A DNA stretch of 64,000 nt from a virus. A program made the translations under genes and the position numbers. The notes beneath the pieces are model-generated. The model did not search any database and was not told the DNA's origin. It saw only the letters and a list, made by a program, of their open reading frames with translations. This document shows, piece after piece, positions 1 through 8,091 of this stretch; the first letter of the stretch is position 1; each line of letters begins with the position of its first letter. The DNA lies in IMG/VR virus record IMGVR_UViG_3300017917_002374, positions 1 through 64,000 of that record; one strand, 5' to 3'.

Positions 1-1
1 C

Positions 2-1183
2 AAAGAGCTTTATGAGCGAGCAGAGCGTAATACCAAGCTGAGAAAGAAAACTTTCAAGGCTGCTGATTTGTTTAGTAGATTCATGCAGGAACGCAAAGAC
101 ACTGGTCGTATCTATCTTCAGAATGTGGATCATGCCAACACGCACAGTCCATTTGATGAAAGTGTGGCTCCGATCAAGATGAGTAATCTTTGCGCAGAAA
201 TAGATTTGCCAACTGTACCGTTGAACGATGTCAACGACGAGGATGGTAGGATCGCCCTGTGTACTCTATCAGCGATCAATTGGGGTAATGTAAAAGGCCC
301 CCATGACTTCGAGAAGATGTGTCGGTTAGCAGTGCGAGGGTTGGATGCACTATTAAGCTATCAAAATTATCCTATACGTGCCGCAGAACTAGCTACAAAA
401 GAATTTAGGCCTTTGGGTATTGGTATTATTAATTTTGCCTACTTCCTTGCAAAACATGATGTTAGTTATAGTGATCCACGAGCATTGGCTTTGGTTGATG
501 AATATGCAGAAGCATGGTCATACTATTTGATCAAGGCCAGCGCAGATCTTGCTGAAGAACAAGGCGCTTGTGAACGTTGGCAAGATCTCAAGAGTGCTCG
601 TGGAGTTTTACCTGTTGATACAAGAAAACCAGACGTGGATGAACTGGTGCCCTACCAAGAGCGCATGCCTTGGCAATCACTACGCGAACAGATTCAACGC
701 ACAGGTCAGCGTAATGCTACCTTGATGGCATTGATGCCGGCAGAAACCAGTGCGCAGATTTCAAATGCCACCAATGGCATTGAGCCACCACGTTCTTATG
801 TGTCAATCAAAGGCAGTAAACATGGACAACTCAAACAAGTGGTGCCAGAGTATCGTAGATTGAAAAACAAATACGAACTGCTGTGGGATCAAACTAGTCC
901 AGAAGGCTATCTCAAACTGTGTGCAGTGCTACAGAAATACATTGATCAAGGTATCAGTGTGAATACTAGTTACAACCCACAGTTTTACGAGGACGAAAAG
1001 ATTCCTATGAGTGAAATGTTGCAGCACATTCTCATGTGTTACAAGTATGGAATCAAACAGTTATATTATTTCAACACCTTTGATGGGCAAGGCGAAATCA
1101 ATGTGGACAAACTAATGGAAAGTCGTCCAGTTGAAGTGGAGCAAATGTCCGATCAAGAAGATTGCGACAGTTGTGTGATCTAG
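2..1183 (+). CDS. nrdA: Ribonucleoside-diphosphate reductase large (alpha) subunit, class Ia, 5' end outside window
   Basis: Reduces ribonucleotides to deoxyribonucleotides with NrdB, feeding phage DNA synthesis. The reading frame is open from base 2, so only the C-terminal ~394 residues are present. Seen: SNLCAEI, which carries the active-site Asn, Cys and Glu of the family; the conserved run NATLMALMPAETSAQISNAT; GIEPPRSYVSIKGSKHG; and a terminal CDSC pair matching the C-terminal redox cysteines that are re-reduced by glutaredoxin or thioredoxin. It is followed at close spacing by a small gene, nrdB and glutaredoxin, an arrangement typical of T4-like phages. Identification is secure; the N-terminal allosteric ATP-cone region cannot be judged. 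Confidence 0.96.
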   Translation, partial: KELYERAERNTKLRKKTFKAADLFSRFMQERKDTGRIYLQNVDHANTHSPFDESVAPIKMSNLCAEIDLPTVPLNDVNDEDGRIALCTLSAINWGNVKGPHDFEKMCRLAVRGLDALLSYQNYPIRAAELATKEFRPLGIGIINFAYFLAKHDVSYSDPRALALVDEYAEAWSYYLIKASADLAEEQGACERWQDLKSARGVLPVDTRKPDVDELVPYQERMPWQSLREQIQRTGQRNATLMALMPAETSAQISNATNGIEPPRSYVSIKGSKHGQLKQVVPEYRRLKNKYELLWDQTSPEGYLKLCAVLQKYIDQGISVNTSYNPQFYEDEKIPMSEMLQHILMCYKYGIKQLYYFNTFDGQGEINVDKLMESRPVEVEQMSDQEDCDSCVI

Positions 1184-1191
1184 GAAGTCAA

Positions 1192-1641
1192 ATGAATCTA
1201 AGAAAACTTATGGACTTGGTAGAACAGGCCGGCGCAGGAATCTCTGATGCATGGTTTCAGGATGGAGCATTTGAAACTTATAAAAAACCAAATCCTGAAA
1301 AATACGAGATCGCACAGCAAGACGGTGTTATTCAGACACTAGAAGGTCCTGTGAATTACAAAGCAGGATACTATATCTTAACCGGACCCAAAGGGGAACA
1401 GTATCCTATTCCTCCAGAAAAGTTTCATGAACTCAAGGACGACGCTGGCAATGGTATCTGTTATCCTAAGAAAATTATAAAATTAGCCAAATTGGCTGAT
1501 CATGACGGTTCGGTTGCAACCAGCTGGGGAGAAATATTAAACTATACCACTGGGCAAGATGTTATTGTTAGACATGGCTCTAATGATTACGGTGTAGTTA
1601 AAAAAGATATTTTTGCAAAAACTTATACACAGGAAAAATAA
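1192..1641 (+). CDS. PGDYG-like hypothetical protein between nrdA and nrdB
   Basis: 149 residues. ATG 1192 is preferred over an upstream TTG at 1162 that would overlap nrdA, because AGGAAG lies just upstream. The sequence resembles small PGDYG-type proteins: a segment with GPVNYKAGYYILTGPKGEQYPI followed later by GSNDYGVVKKDIFAKTY. The function of that family is not established. It sits 8 nt after nrdA and its TAA overlaps the ATG of nrdB (TAATG), so it is almost certainly cotranscribed and translationally coupled with the reductase genes. Confidence 0.75.
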   Translation: MNLRKLMDLVEQAGAGISDAWFQDGAFETYKKPNPEKYEIAQQDGVIQTLEGPVNYKAGYYILTGPKGEQYPIPPEKFHELKDDAGNGICYPKKIIKLAKLADHDGSVATSWGEILNYTTGQDVIVRHGSNDYGVVKKDIFAKTYTQEK

Positions 1642-2768
1642 TGAGCGTATTTAATATTAATAATAAAAAAGATCATACCAAATCTCTAGCATTTTTTGAC
1701 GAGACTGGCGGAGCGCCAATTCAACGTTATGACGTACTAAAGTACAGACAGTTTGACAAACTAACAGACAAACAACTGGGGTTTTTTTGGCGCCCTGAAG
1801 AAGTTGATGTATTACGTGACGCCAAAGATTTCAAAGACCTGACCCCTTATGAGCAACACATTTTCACCTCAAACCTTAAACGACAAATACTTTTGGACAG
1901 CGTACAAGGTCGTAGCCCCAACCTGGCTTTTCTTCCTGTTGTATCATTACCTGAGTTGGAAACATGGATTCAAACTTGGAGTTTTAATGAAACAATCCAT
2001 AGCCGTAGCTATACTCATATCATTCGCAATGTTTATTCTGATCCTAGTGAAATATTTGATCAGTTATTGGACATTGGTGAAATCGTTGAATGCGCTACCG
2101 ATATCAGTAGATACTATGACGATCTCATCCAAGCCAATCAATGGTATCTGTTGCTCGGACCCGGAACACACACAGTGAATGATAAAACTGTTGTAGTAGA
2201 CGAATACGAACTAAAGAAAAAACTGTGGCTGTGTCTTAACAGTGTGAACGCACTGGAAGGCATTCGTTTCTATGTTAGTTTTGCTTGTAGTTGGGCGTTT
2301 GCTGAACTTAAAAAGATGGAAGGCAATGCCAAGATCATCAAGCTGATCGCACGAGACGAAAACGTACATTTAGGGTCTACGCAAACCCTTCTCAAATTGC
2401 TACCTCAGGATGATCCAGATTATGTTCGTATCAAAGAAGAAACTCGTGCAGAGTGCGAACAGATATTCTTGGCTGCTGCTGCTCAAGAAAAAGCCTGGGC
2501 ACGGTATTTGTTCAAGGATGGTAGCATGATTGGTCTTAATGAACAACTGCTATGCGATTACGTAGATTGGTTGACCTGCAAGCGCATGACCGCAGTTGGT
2601 CTCAAGTGCGGTATCAAGACCGGTAGTAATCCACTGCCTTGGACAGCCAAGTGGATCGCAGGTGCAGAAGTTCAAGTTGCTCCACAGGAAACAGAGATAA
2701 GTAGTTACGTGATTGGTGGCACCAAACAAGATGTCACTACCGAAACTTTTAAAGGATTTACATTATAA
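1641..2768 (+). CDS. nrdB: Ribonucleoside-diphosphate reductase small (beta) subunit, class Ia
   Basis: 375 residues, the normal length for NrdB. It houses the di-iron centre and tyrosyl radical that start catalysis in NrdA. Metal-ligand and helix motifs are visible: NETIHSRSYTHIIRNVY (E. coli NrdB has nearly the same run), DISRYYDDL around the radical region, NALEGIRFYVSFACSWAFAE and IARDENVHLGSTQTLL. The start overlaps the previous stop (TAATG) and the stop is directly followed by the glutaredoxin ATG, so the unit nrdA-x-nrdB-grx is one operon. Confidence 0.97.
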   Translation: MSVFNINNKKDHTKSLAFFDETGGAPIQRYDVLKYRQFDKLTDKQLGFFWRPEEVDVLRDAKDFKDLTPYEQHIFTSNLKRQILLDSVQGRSPNLAFLPVVSLPELETWIQTWSFNETIHSRSYTHIIRNVYSDPSEIFDQLLDIGEIVECATDISRYYDDLIQANQWYLLLGPGTHTVNDKTVVVDEYELKKKLWLCLNSVNALEGIRFYVSFACSWAFAELKKMEGNAKIIKLIARDENVHLGSTQTLLKLLPQDDPDYVRIKEETRAECEQIFLAAAAQEKAWARYLFKDGSMIGLNEQLLCDYVDWLTCKRMTAVGLKCGIKTGSNPLPWTAKWIAGAEVQVAPQETEISSYVIGGTKQDVTTETFKGFTL

Positions 2769-3011
2769 ATGCTCACTGTGTATTCAAAGAACAACTGTCC
2801 CTTCTGCGTACAGGCCAAACGTTTGTTAGAAAGTAAAAATGTTCCTTACGAGGAAATCAATATAGAGAATCAACCTGAGGCAAGACAAATGCTATTGGAT
2901 CGTGGACTAAGAAGTGTACCACAGATCTTCAATCAACAAGAACTTGTGCCTGGTGGGTTTCAAGGACTGAGTAAACAACCCGCAGAATTTTTTAATCAAT
3001 TTCAAGGATAA
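2769..3011 (+). CDS. Glutaredoxin
   Basis: 80-residue single-domain glutaredoxin with the redox motif CPFC (residues 10-13), a cis-proline region RSVPQIF and the GGFQGL segment that binds glutathione in the family. It starts on the base after the nrdB stop. By position it is the likely electron donor that re-reduces the CDSC tail of NrdA, as phage glutaredoxin/thioredoxins do in T4. Confidence 0.93.
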   Translation: MLTVYSKNNCPFCVQAKRLLESKNVPYEEINIENQPEARQMLLDRGLRSVPQIFNQQELVPGGFQGLSKQPAEFFNQFQG

Positions 3012-3013
3012 AA

Positions 3014-3328
3014 ATGTTAATTTCAAACAACAAGTATGATGATGGTGATGTGGTCAGTTTTAAATTGGTCAACGGTGACGAAATCGTGGCCAAAATTGTT
3101 GAAGACCGATCAGATGCTTGGGTATTAAGCAAACCTTGTACAGTACTACCCAGCCCTAAGGGTATTGGTTTGGTACAAAGTTTATTCACTGCTGATCAAA
3201 ACAAAACTATCACACTTAAAGAACAGCATGTGATGATGCATCAATTGTGTGTTAAAGAAGTAGGCAATCATTATTTTGAAGTTACAACAGGTATCAAGCC
3301 TGTGACAAGTGGGAGCATAGTAATCTAA
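3014..3328 (+). CDS. Small beta-rich protein of unknown function (Lsm/Sm-like look)
   Basis: 104 residues, start 2 nt after glutaredoxin and stop overlapping the PAAR gene start (TAATG). The N-terminal half, GDVVSFKLVNGDEIVAKIVE, has the strand pattern of small Sm-like barrels (regulating-a-ligand type), but no diagnostic residue allows a firm call. It links the RNR operon to the virion genes. Confidence 0.7.
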   Translation: MLISNNKYDDGDVVSFKLVNGDEIVAKIVEDRSDAWVLSKPCTVLPSPKGIGLVQSLFTADQNKTITLKEQHVMMHQLCVKEVGNHYFEVTTGIKPVTSGSIVI

Positions 3329-3588
3329 TGCCAGGTGCAGTAAGACAAAGTCAAGACAGTGCAGGTGGAGTACTTGTAGCAGGCAGTCCAAATGTTATTA
3401 CAAATGGAACTCCGCAAGTGCGTATTGGCGATGCAGTTCAAGGACATGCACCGCCGCCTCATGCAGCACCAGTGATGGCCGAAGGTAGCCCCAACGTGAT
3501 TGTGAATGGTATTCCTGCATGTCGTGCAGGAGATAAGGCCACATGTGGACATCCAGCGTCAGGCAGCCCTAATGTGATTATTAACTGA
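3328..3588 (+). CDS. PAAR-type spike tip protein
   Basis: 86 residues built from repeated GSPNVI/NGxP turns (AGSPNVITNGTPQVRIGDAV, EGSPNVIVNGIPACRAGDKA, SGSPNVIIN), typical of PAAR proteins that form a zinc-tipped cone at the end of the tail spike of contractile phages and type VI secretion systems (T4 gp5.4). His and Cys residues in GHAPPPHAAP and CGHP can bind the metal. It pierces the outer membrane during ejection. It is followed after one base by a large structural gene. Confidence 0.92.
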   Translation: MPGAVRQSQDSAGGVLVAGSPNVITNGTPQVRIGDAVQGHAPPPHAAPVMAEGSPNVIVNGIPACRAGDKATCGHPASGSPNVIIN

Positions 3589-3589
3589 C

Positions 3590-5425
3590 ATGACATACTC
3601 TGCATCACAACTTATAGCAGTAAGCGGATTCAGTCAAAATCTGGGTCTGCAGGTATCATCTGCTATGTTGAACCGAATCGCAGACTGTCAAGACATCACG
3701 GTACTGTCTGGGAAACTCAGACAGATGCTAACTCATCCTAACAGCACAAACAATGTGGTGACCATATGTAGAACCAAAATTCCAGGAATCAGCATGACAG
3801 TGCCGGCATCATTTAGCACAGTTCCTGAAGGATTTGTGTTTTCTAATCTATCCGACAGTGTCAAAGAACTGGCAGAAATTTATTTTAACAATGGAGTTGC
3901 AGGATATCTAAATCGTCTTGGGCAAGCAGCCAACGCTTGCAGAGCAGCAAGAGATATTCTTGGCAGTGTTTACTTTTTAGAAACCGAAGGATTCAGCGGA
4001 GTCGCGCCAGACGTGAGCAATCACAATGACTTGGTCACTGGTGGTATTACCAGCAAGTTTGGTCCGCTGGCAGTGGGCAGTCAAGACTATTTGCGAGCTT
4101 CAGGATTGTACACTGGAGGAAGTGCGATTTCAGCTACATCTGCAGATATAAAAAGAAGCATAGAATCTGTAGCAGATGCCATTGACAATCTTGGCACTTT
4201 GTACGATTTCACAAGATTAGAATCTTTAGGCACAGCCTATGGGCTGATCAATAATCTGTTGCTGCAAGGCCTGATAAAAACTGAATTCATACAAACTTTT
4301 GAAAATCAAAATGTTGATGTCAATGCACTACAACAAGCAAGCGAATCAGTTTTGATTTCTATCCTAGAACAAATTCAAGGAAAAGATGTACAAAGAATCA
4401 TAACCGGCACAGGCCTTAAACAGCCCACCAATTCCATTATACAAAATGCAGCAGATCTACTTAAAACTGACAAAGTGATAACCATAGCTGCCATAAATGC
4501 TATTCCTGGTGGCAAACTGACTGACTTGGCTGCTGCACTGATCAGTCTTAATGTAAACTATGAAACCAAGGAAGACTTGGTTACCACTTTAAGAAACATT
4601 GAACTGTTGGACACACCAACTCTGTCATCTTTGTCCAAACCAGTGCCTACTGTGGACACACAATCAATTAGATCTTCATTTCCTTCAGGATCAGGAGATT
4701 TTGGTTCGCCGTTTATTCAAGAAATTATTGGAACTCCGTCTGGCTACATACACACCGACACATTTTCAACTGTGTTTAGAGTGTGCAGCTCCATCGCAAG
4801 CACAGCCGAATCTATCGCGCTGATAGCTGCCTGCAACACTGTGTTGGCTGCTTATGATGCTGACGCTGATCCAACTGCGGCAGAAAATGCATTTGAAACA
4901 GCAGTGGATAACTTGATTGCTTTATCTTCTATCAGTAGTTTGCTAGACGAAGCTGACACAGCGATAGGTCTTTCCACAGCTCAGGTGATACTAGAAGAAA
5001 ACAATCAACTCAAAGGCGGCATTGACATTCAAAGTTACATACCGGGTAGTGCCACGTTGAGTCAATTGACTTCGTTGCTTACCACATTAGGCACAGACTC
5101 TTTTAACAGTGGCGCTACTTCTATGTTGCTGGACATGCTAACCGATGACATCTATGGTGAGGCAACAAGAGCAGTATTGCTTCAAGGAAAAAATGAACAA
5201 ACACTCAAACTGATTGGTAAAGAAACCATTGGTATTTCTGATATTGAAAGATTGGCATTGGGTGTACGTGCAGCAGAAGGCGAAGGGCTCACTGCACAAC
5301 AAAGAGAAAACGTGATTGACGACGCAAGATCAAGAAATCTTGATATCAACACAGCATTGGCTAATGCTGCTTTTTATGGATACAATAATCAATATTATAC
5401 CAGTAGAGGTTACCCAAAAGCATAA
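3590..5425 (+). CDS. Probable baseplate/tail structural protein
   Basis: 611 residues, rich in Ser, Thr, Asn and Ala with long predicted helices and no catalytic motif that I recognise. It begins directly after the PAAR tip gene, so a role in the baseplate or central spike is likely by position. No signal peptide or membrane segment. I do not recognise a named family; the structural call is inference from context and composition. Confidence 0.6.
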   Translation: MTYSASQLIAVSGFSQNLGLQVSSAMLNRIADCQDITVLSGKLRQMLTHPNSTNNVVTICRTKIPGISMTVPASFSTVPEGFVFSNLSDSVKELAEIYFNNGVAGYLNRLGQAANACRAARDILGSVYFLETEGFSGVAPDVSNHNDLVTGGITSKFGPLAVGSQDYLRASGLYTGGSAISATSADIKRSIESVADAIDNLGTLYDFTRLESLGTAYGLINNLLLQGLIKTEFIQTFENQNVDVNALQQASESVLISILEQIQGKDVQRIITGTGLKQPTNSIIQNAADLLKTDKVITIAAINAIPGGKLTDLAAALISLNVNYETKEDLVTTLRNIELLDTPTLSSLSKPVPTVDTQSIRSSFPSGSGDFGSPFIQEIIGTPSGYIHTDTFSTVFRVCSSIASTAESIALIAACNTVLAAYDADADPTAAENAFETAVDNLIALSSISSLLDEADTAIGLSTAQVILEENNQLKGGIDIQSYIPGSATLSQLTSLLTTLGTDSFNSGATSMLLDMLTDDIYGEATRAVLLQGKNEQTLKLIGKETIGISDIERLALGVRAAEGEGLTAQQRENVIDDARSRNLDINTALANAAFYGYNNQYYTSRGYPKA

Positions 5426-5503
5426 TCTGGGTATATAACCGCCGTAATAACCCACTAGATCCACCGTAATATGCCCACTTTATGGGCTTGAACGATATTT
5501 AAG

Positions 5504-5532
5504 TTGACATAGCACAACTTATATTGTATTAT
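5504..5532 (+). promoter_or_regulatory. Sigma70-type promoter before the lysis genes
   Basis: TTGACA at 5504-5509, 17-base spacer, TATTAT at 5527-5532, followed by a strong AAGGAGG ribosome binding site at 5575-5581 for the hydrolase. A short hairpin GCCCA-CTTTA-TGGGC (5473-5487) lies upstream and could end the structural transcript, but has no T-run. Confidence 0.7.
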
Positions 5533-5590
5533 TACCTGGATCCTGTGTTCTTAAATATCACTACGTCTAAAACTAAGGAGGAAGTAAATT

Positions 5591-6181
5591 ATGACTCTGA
5601 CCAATAGATCTTGGCAACGATGGATTCCAGGCATTACCAAACTGGTAATCGGAATCGCAGGATTTACATTTTGTGCAACCATGGCAGTAAAAGTCACGAC
5701 CGCCAAAATGAATCAACTACGTGAAGCAAACAATCAGGCACAAACCGTTTTTGTGACTGCTGCCACACGCGAAAGACAGTTAACCTGTCTAGCAAGAAAT
5801 ATCTATCACGAAGCAGGTTTTGAACCTTTTGAAGGCAAAGTGGCTGTAGCACAGGTAACACTGAATCGTGCTGCCAGCGGACAGTTTCCCAATGACATCT
5901 GTGCTGTGGTGTATCAGAAAGGTGTGATCTACGACAAGGTGATTTGCCAGTTTTCCTGGTACTGTGAACAGCCCGGCAAGATGCGCCCAGTGAATCCTGC
6001 TGCCTATGCAGAAAGCTATGCTGTGGCCAAAAAGGTATTGCTGGAAAATTTCCGTCTTGACGGATTGAAGCATGCATTGTATTATCATGCAGACTATGTG
6101 AACCCACAGTGGGGCAAGGAAAAAATTGCCAAAATTGGGCGACATATTTTTTATTCAGATCGTAAAGCAAAAGGCACATGA
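5591..6181 (+). CDS. SleB-type cell wall hydrolase (endolysin candidate)
   Basis: 196 residues. An N-terminal hydrophobic segment (about residues 13-31) suggests membrane anchoring or signal-arrest-release export. The rest matches the SleB/Hydrolase_2 fold: LTCLARNIYHEAGFEPFEGK with the catalytic Glu, VAVAQVTLNRAASGQFPNDI, VICQFSWYC, and ALYYHADYVNPQW. These enzymes cleave peptidoglycan and act as lysins in many T4-like phages of aquatic bacteria. The strong Shine-Dalgarno and its own promoter fit tightly timed lysis. It overlaps the next small membrane protein, a holin candidate. Confidence 0.88.
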   Translation: MTLTNRSWQRWIPGITKLVIGIAGFTFCATMAVKVTTAKMNQLREANNQAQTVFVTAATRERQLTCLARNIYHEAGFEPFEGKVAVAQVTLNRAASGQFPNDICAVVYQKGVIYDKVICQFSWYCEQPGKMRPVNPAAYAESYAVAKKVLLENFRLDGLKHALYYHADYVNPQWGKEKIAKIGRHIFYSDRKAKGT

Positions 6182-6498
6182 TGAAAAAGTTTAGTGTTGA
6201 GCAATTTCGTGAGGGCACACTGGCCTGGTTCCGTGCGCACCTTACCCATGTAAGTGCCGAAACGCTGGGCTGGATGGCCAGCTTGTTTATTCATTTCAGT
6301 ATCATTCCCAGTCTGCTAGCAGCCATGGCAGGACTCACTGATAAAATGCCTCCTGTGGACATGGTGCTGTTCTGTTGGGGCGCATTGGCCCTGCTGTTTA
6401 TCAAGGCTGTGATGATGCGTGATCGTTTGAACATTCTTACAATTGGCGCAGGCTTTATTGTACAGTGTGTTCTTATGGGGCTCATGTTATTCAAATAA
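6178..6498 (+). CDS. Small membrane protein, holin candidate
   Basis: 106 residues with three hydrophobic segments (about residues 33-52, 60-78, 84-104) and a basic, soluble N-terminus. It overlaps the hydrolase stop (ATGATG), a position commonly occupied by holins. No sequence family recognised; the holin role rests on size, topology and neighbour. Confidence 0.65.
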   Translation: MMKKFSVEQFREGTLAWFRAHLTHVSAETLGWMASLFIHFSIIPSLLAAMAGLTDKMPPVDMVLFCWGALALLFIKAVMMRDRLNILTIGAGFIVQCVLMGLMLFK

Positions 6499-6501
6499 AT
6501 A
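6495..6501 (+). promoter_or_regulatory. T4-type late promoter octamer (ATAAATA)
   Basis: ATAAATA at the end of the holin-like gene, about 28 bases before the next ATG and upstream of a clear AGGAGG. It matches the T4 late consensus TATAAATA. Confidence 0.5.
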
Positions 6502-6528
6502 ATGTAGCAGTTTAGGAGGCTGCAAAAC

Positions 6529-6777
6529 ATGAGCAAAATCTCCCAAGAAGAACAAGAGCAAGAACAAGAACTGAGCCTGGAAGAAGAACTAGGCATTGAC
6601 GACGAAACTGATTATGGTTTTGTTATAGGCGCAGATGGTGAACTCAAACACCTGTTCACTCCAGATCAGTTCTACCTAGATCCGCCCCCAGTAGTGCGCA
6701 AGATACTAAAACTGCTGGGTATCAAAGATATCAATCTTGTGGCCACAGACAGCGCACCCAGCGACAGCATACACTGA
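6529..6777 (+). CDS. Small acidic protein of unknown function
   Basis: 82 residues with a Glu/Gln-rich N-terminus (SQEEQEQEQELSLEEELGID) and a more ordered C-terminal half with DPPPVVRKILKLLGI. AGGAGG is placed well upstream. No known family recognised. Located between lysis and tail-fibre genes. Confidence 0.65.
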   Translation: MSKISQEEQEQEQELSLEEELGIDDETDYGFVIGADGELKHLFTPDQFYLDPPPVVRKILKLLGIKDINLVATDSAPSDSIH

Positions 6778-6806
6778 TTATAGTTTACACCGTGATTTTG
6801 CTATGG

Positions 6807-6813
6807 TTAAATA
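6807..6813 (+). promoter_or_regulatory. Late-promoter-like TTAAATA close to the start codon
   Basis: TTAAATAG ends 7 bases before ATG 6821 and no Shine-Dalgarno is visible. A transcript from it would begin about 2 bases before the start codon. Confidence 0.4.
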
Positions 6814-6820
6814 GTATATT

Positions 6821-7318
6821 ATGGCCATAGATGCAAACTTATACCCTAATTCCAGTGGACTTGTTCTAAATCGTTTTCTTGGAGTTTTTGCCAACACAGA
6901 CACGATTGATGATTCTACCGGAGCCCTGCAGGTCTGGGGCGGGGTGGCGATTAAAAAAAATCTATATGTTGGCGGCAATACTGTAATTCAAAACACTTCT
7001 CTTGATAATCTCACAGCAAACCTAATCAGTGTAAGCAACGTTGTTGTTGCCAACCTAACAGCTACAACAACCAGTACGCTATCTACTTTGGCTGTGATTG
7101 GTAACATTTCAGCAGCAAACGTTTCAACTGGTAATATAACAGTTTCAGGTAATATTTCAGCTAATAATCTGCTGTCTGATACACTAAGTACACAAAATAT
7201 ACTAGTGTCGGGAAACATTCAAGCTTCAAATGTGATTATCACAGGCACCGGTACCAATCCTCTGGCTGCAATCACACGGTCAGAAGCGTTTGGGTTGAGC
7301 ATTGCGTTTGGACTCTAG
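6821..7318 (+). CDS. Short repetitive fibre protein
   Basis: 165 residues. After an N-terminal attachment-like region (VLNRFLGVFANTDTIDD, WGGVAIKKNLYVGG) it consists of short beta repeats such as NISAANVSTGNITVSGNIS and LVSGNIQASNV, typical of trimeric beta-helical phage fibres and tips. Likely a virion structural or fibre component. No receptor-binding domain is recognisable at the C-terminus. Confidence 0.7.
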   Translation: MAIDANLYPNSSGLVLNRFLGVFANTDTIDDSTGALQVWGGVAIKKNLYVGGNTVIQNTSLDNLTANLISVSNVVVANLTATTTSTLSTLAVIGNISAANVSTGNITVSGNISANNLLSDTLSTQNILVSGNIQASNVIITGTGTNPLAAITRSEAFGLSIAFGL

Positions 7319-7324
7319 TTCAAA

Positions 7325-7331
7325 CTAAATA
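7325..7331 (+). promoter_or_regulatory. Late-promoter-like CTAAATA
   Basis: CTAAATAG 17 bases before ATG 7349, which has AAAGGA at a workable distance. Confidence 0.4.
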
Positions 7332-7348
7332 GCTTAAAAGGATCAGTT

Positions 7349-7678
7349 ATGAAAGTTGCAGATATTATCCGTGGAGTTCTAGATCTTCTAGATGGGGAAG
7401 ATCGTCCTGTACACGCACAGGGTACCATAGTATTAGGTCCTAAACCGGACACTGTAGAAATTAATCAAGTTGATGATGAGAATGAACTGATCAGGCTCAA
7501 ACAAATTGCTGGATTGATAGGCTCGGGCAATACAGAATTTTCTAACAGTCCTGAAGAAAAAATTGCTGGAATAGAAGCAGTTATACAATCTGGTGATGAT
7601 GTACATCACAGCAAGCATCCTAGTGATATTCGTAGTGACAGCGTGAGCATGTATCCTATGTATCAGAGTAGACCATAA
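7349..7678 (+). CDS. Hypothetical protein upstream of the ubiquitin-fold gene
   Basis: 109 residues, acidic, with EFSNSPEEKIAGIEAV in the centre and a His-rich HHSKHPSDIRSDS segment near the end. No known family recognised. TAATG overlap with the next gene implies coupled translation with the ubiquitin-fold protein; location suggests a virion or assembly role. Confidence 0.65.
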   Translation: MKVADIIRGVLDLLDGEDRPVHAQGTIVLGPKPDTVEINQVDDENELIRLKQIAGLIGSGNTEFSNSPEEKIAGIEAVIQSGDDVHHSKHPSDIRSDSVSMYPMYQSRP

Positions 7679-8088
7679 TGTATCTATTAGTGCAAAGCTA
7701 TCTACAAAGTGCTAGAACTGTGAACCTTACTGTGAACAGTTCAGACACTATCAGCAGTGTAAAAGTTCAGATGTTCACAGCAGAGGGATTTAGTCCTGCT
7801 TACATGGAAATGTACTATAATGGCACCTTGTTGGCAAATGCCAATACTTTGAGCAGTTATGGAATAATATCCAATGATATCTATATCAAGACCAGCAACA
7901 ATATTGCCACATTGGCCACTAGAGAAGCCAGACAAAAGGCCAAGCTGGATCTTGCTGCACTACAGCGCACAGAGTGGGGTCGTCCAGACACCTATGATAT
8001 CACAGAGCTACCCACACAGTACAGCGGCAACACCGTGGTAGACAATCCCAATGCTGGAGGCCTGATAGTTGGTCGCCCATGGAGTTGA
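7678..8088 (+). CDS. Ubiquitin-fold (beta-grasp) protein in the virion gene block
   Basis: 136 residues. Residues 1-70 align over their full length with ubiquitin: VNLTVNSSDTISSVKVQ against ITLEVEPSDTIENVKAK, EGFSP against EGIPP, YYNGTLLANANTLSSYGI against FAGKQLEDGRTLSDYNI. The C-terminal extension (ATREARQKAKLDLAALQRTE and PDTYDITELPTQYSG) replaces the diglycine tail; a GG occurs within NPNAGGLIVGRPWS but is not terminal, so conjugation is not expected without processing. By position it is a virion or assembly protein using the fold as a module. The fold call is strong; the function is unknown. Confidence 0.75.
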   Translation: MYLLVQSYLQSARTVNLTVNSSDTISSVKVQMFTAEGFSPAYMEMYYNGTLLANANTLSSYGIISNDIYIKTSNNIATLATREARQKAKLDLAALQRTEWGRPDTYDITELPTQYSGNTVVDNPNAGGLIVGRPWS

Positions 8089-8091
8089 TCC

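Noticed and set aside
1849-2178. 109-codon plus-strand frame inside nrdB
   Set aside because: Second frame of a highly conserved enzyme gene; no independent start signal.
5473-5487. Hairpin GCCCA-CTTTA-TGGGC as a terminator
   Set aside because: Five base pairs and no following T-run; too weak to list as a terminator.
5694-6218. 174-codon minus-strand frame opposite the SleB-type hydrolase
   Set aside because: Shadow of a well-supported gene; no motif and no translation signal.
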